Part shown: one piece after another, positions 19,735 to 21,569 of the stretch
How positions within the stretch are numbered: position 1 is the stretch's first letter
How the letters are laid out: each line of letters opens with the position of its first letter
Assembly: GCA_046350455.1 (NCBI GenBank)
Contig: JAXMAM010000040.1
Coordinates: forward strand, 1 to 21,569
DNA: 21,569 bases
Source: CAZXGD01 sp046350455
Lineage (GTDB): Bacteria > Planctomycetota > Phycisphaerae > Phycisphaerales > SM1A02
Direction of reading: 5' to 3'
Notes under the pieces: model-generated
What the model saw: the letters and a program-made list of their open reading frames with translations, nothing else
Told to the model about the DNA's origin: nothing
Databases searched by the model: none
Made by a program: the position numbers and the translations under genes

Positions 19735-21147
19735 ATGCTCAAGGCATTCGCCAACATCTTCCGGATCCCGGACCTGCGCAACCGCGTGCTGTTCACGCTG
19801 GGCGTTCTGGCGGTGTATCGCATTGGGTTCTGGATCCCCATTGTGGGCGTGGATCAGAGCTCGCTGGCCAAGGCTGCGCAGAACGCGGCCCAGGAGTCCA
19901 GCGGGTTTGGCCGCATCCTGCAGTTTGCCAGCATCTTCTCCGGCGGCAGCCTGGGCCAGAGCACCATCTTTGGCCTGGGCATCATGCCCTACATCACCGC
20001 CAGCATCATCCTGCAGCTGGCGCAGGCGGTCATTCCTGCCCTCCAGGACCTGAAGAAAGAGGGCATGTCCGGCCAGCAGAAGATCATGGAGTGGACCCGG
20101 TACCTCACCGTGGGTCTGTGCCTGGTCCAGGGCTTCATCTGGATCAGCTACCTGCGCCAGTCCAACCTGGTGCAGCCCATGTTCACCGATGGCGGTCCGC
20201 GCACCCTCATCTTCTACGCAGTGGGCATCGCTGGCCTGACCGCAGGCAGCCTGTTCCTGATGTGGCTGGGCGAGCAGATTGACAAGTACGGCATCGGCAA
20301 CGGCGTGTCCATCATCCTGACCGCCGGCATCCTCAGCCGCATGCCCAACGCCATCATGTGGGTGGTCGGCAACTTCGACGCTCGCCAGGCTGCAGAGCCA
20401 GGCAAGATCGGCATCGCAGGGCTGGCTGTGCTCATCGTGGCCTTTGTGGGGATCACGGCAGGGGCGGTGATCATCACCGTGGCCCAGCGGCGCATTCCCA
20501 TCGTGCAGGCCAAACACACCCGCGGCCGCAAGGTGTACGGCGGCCAGAAGCACTACCTGCCGCTGCGCCTGAACCACTCGGGCGTGATGCCCATCATCTT
20601 CGCCAGCAGCTTGATGATCTTCCCATCGGCGCTCTTTGGCGCCATGGACAACAACCTGACCGACGGCAGCTTCTTCAAGCCGGCCGCGCAGTTCCTGGCC
20701 CGCGAGAGCCAGACCGGCCAGTTCCTGTACGTGGTCTGCGAGATCGCGCTCATCTACTTCTTTGCCTACTTCTGGACCACCGTGCAGATGAGCCCAGACG
20801 ACATGGCCAAGCAGCTGAAGGAGCACGGCAGCTTTGTGCAGGGCCTGCGCCCAGGTCCGCGCACTGCGGAGTACCTGCAGACCGTTCTGGGCCGCATCAC
20901 CTACGTGGGCGCTGGCTTCCTGGCGCTCATCGCGGTGATCCCCACGGTGGTCACGCAGTCCATGGGCATTCCGTTCCAGGTCTCGCAGTTCCTGGGCGGC
21001 ACGGGTCTTCTCATCGTGGTCAGCGTTGGCCTGGACCTGATCCAGCGTCTGGAAGCCAACCTGGTCATGCGCAACTACGCAGGGTTCCTGGGCACTGGCG
21101 GCGATCCGCGTGGCCCACGCATCCGCAGTGGACGTTCGGTTGACTGA
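19735..21147 (+). CDS. secY: Preprotein translocase subunit SecY
   Basis: The 470-aa pore of the Sec translocon exports and inserts proteins at the inner membrane. About ten hydrophobic segments are visible: near residues 19-38, 79-100, 123-140, 158-178, 190-201, 226-249, 284-303, 329-350, 388-409 and 420-437. Signatures include GLGIMPYITASIILQL (80-95), WLGEQIDKYGIGNGVSI (177-193), YLPLRLNHSGVMPIIFAS (274-291) and FVQGLRPGPRTAEYL (367-381). The C-terminus ends in a glycine/arginine tail. CCTAGGAA at 19721-19728 sits 6 nt before the ATG. It lies between rplO and map; adk, common here in many bacteria, is missing. Confidence 0.96.
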   Translation: MLKAFANIFRIPDLRNRVLFTLGVLAVYRIGFWIPIVGVDQSSLAKAAQNAAQESSGFGRILQFASIFSGGSLGQSTIFGLGIMPYITASIILQLAQAVIPALQDLKKEGMSGQQKIMEWTRYLTVGLCLVQGFIWISYLRQSNLVQPMFTDGGPRTLIFYAVGIAGLTAGSLFLMWLGEQIDKYGIGNGVSIILTAGILSRMPNAIMWVVGNFDARQAAEPGKIGIAGLAVLIVAFVGITAGAVIITVAQRRIPIVQAKHTRGRKVYGGQKHYLPLRLNHSGVMPIIFASSLMIFPSALFGAMDNNLTDGSFFKPAAQFLARESQTGQFLYVVCEIALIYFFAYFWTTVQMSPDDMAKQLKEHGSFVQGLRPGPRTAEYLQTVLGRITYVGAGFLALIAVIPTVVTQSMGIPFQVSQFLGGTGLLIVVSVGLDLIQRLEANLVMRNYAGFLGTGGDPRGPRIRSGRSVD

Positions 21148-21153
21148 TCTGTC

Positions 21154-21569
21154 ATGACGCTTGCAGCCGCACCATCTTCGCCCAGCATCACGCGCGAGCC
21201 ATCGCCGCGCCAGCTGCGCCATGGTGCCATTGCACTGCGCTCCGCAGCAGACATGGAGGCCATTGAAGCCGCTGGCCGCGTGGTGGCGCTGGCGCTGCAG
21301 GCTGCAGACCATGCAGCGCAGCCAGGCGTGACCACCGCAGCGCTGGACGCTGTGGTGGCGGAAGTCATCGCAGGGCAGGGGGCCGAGGCTCCGTTCGTGG
21401 GCTATCCAAGCTTCAGCGGCGGCCAGCCATTCCCAGCCTCGTGCTGCATCAGCATCAATGAAGAACTGGTCCACGGCATCCCCGGCTCGCGCGCGCTGGC
21501 TGACGGCGACGTGGTGAGCGTGGATGTGGGCGTGCGCCTGAACGGCTGGTGCGCCGACGCTGCCATCAC
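21154..21569 (+). CDS. map: Methionine aminopeptidase type I, N-terminal part (runs off the window)
   Basis: The enzyme removes the initiator methionine from new proteins. The 138 visible residues include YPSFSGGQPFPASCCISINEELVHGIP, of which INEELVHGIP (101-110) with His107 is diagnostic. The first two metal ligands are Asp124 (VSVDVGV) and Asp135 (WCADAAI), 11 residues apart as Asp97 and Asp108 are in E. coli MetAP. The other metal ligands lie past base 21569. The N-terminus is about 25 residues longer than the E. coli enzyme and low in recognisable motifs, so a later start is possible. It follows secY by 6 nt and is probably cotranscribed. Confidence 0.92.
   Translation, partial: MTLAAAPSSPSITREPSPRQLRHGAIALRSAADMEAIEAAGRVVALALQAADHAAQPGVTTAALDAVVAEVIAGQGAEAPFVGYPSFSGGQPFPASCCISINEELVHGIPGSRALADGDVVSVDVGVRLNGWCADAAI

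Noticed and set aside
19633..21474. Minus-strand open frame of 613 codons across secY and map
   Set aside because: Antisense to unmistakable secY and map coding sequence; composition typical of shadow frames.
1..21569. tRNA, rRNA, insertion sequence, toxin-antitoxin, phage or defence genes
   Set aside because: I looked for their motifs on both strands and found none; the window is a housekeeping region.

Overview
The window is GC-rich bacterial DNA that codes almost end to end. Its right half is a complete S10-spc-type ribosomal protein cluster in canonical order: S10, L3, L4, L23, L2, S19, L22, S3, L16, L29, S17, L14, L24, L5, S14, S8, L6, L18, S5, L15, SecY, then MetAP. L30 is missing between S5 and L15, and adenylate kinase is missing between secY and map. 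S14 is the short 61-aa form, most genes have only short AGGA-type ribosome sites, and S5 carries a long Gly/Arg then Ala/Pro tail. Together with strongly C/G-biased codons this best fits a Planctomycetota bacterium, perhaps class Phycisphaerae. That placement is inference from gene content, not from a tree.

Layout. (1) Positions 1-351, minus strand: N-terminus of a phosphofructokinase cut by the window edge. It is divergent from (2) a plus-strand group at 409-5468: lysyl-tRNA synthetase, an exported transglutaminase-like protein, NAD(P)HX dehydratase and an OB-fold/HD-domain protein resembling the YhaM exoribonuclease family. (3) Positions 5518-9541, minus strand, converging on group 2: a tight three-gene operon read from 9541 downwards, coding for an exported protein with a Pro/Ala-rich linker, a family 2 glycosyltransferase with a Ser-rich tail, and a 504-aa protein of unknown function. 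(4) Positions 9542-9807: a divergent control region with a perfect 10-bp inverted repeat, a sigma70-like promoter (TTGACA, 16 nt, TATCCT) and a strongly foldable S10 leader. (5) Positions 9808-21569: the ribosomal protein operon, secY and the start of map.

How the genes work together. The ribosomal cluster makes core subunit proteins, the SecY translocon pore and the enzyme that trims initiator methionine. Many junctions overlap or nearly touch (rpmC/rpsQ, rplN/rplX, rplX/rplE), which fits coupled translation. The plus-strand group upstream combines tRNA charging, metabolite repair and probable RNA turnover, so it is mostly housekeeping.

Most notable. I see no defence island, mobile element, CRISPR array, tRNA or rRNA. 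The best candidate for something undescribed is the layered RNA architecture at the start of the ribosomal operon: a 5' leader hairpin before S10, a strong intrinsic-terminator hairpin between S10 and L3 with no visible promoter after it, and a 201-nt L3-L4 gap holding mutually exclusive hairpins followed by a seven-codon Arg/Pro mini-ORF with the strongest Shine-Dalgarno in the window. Also of interest are loops of L2 and L3 near the peptidyl transferase centre that depart from usual bacterial sequence, an S5 spectinomycin loop lacking both lysines, and an S14 that kept only half of its zinc cysteines.
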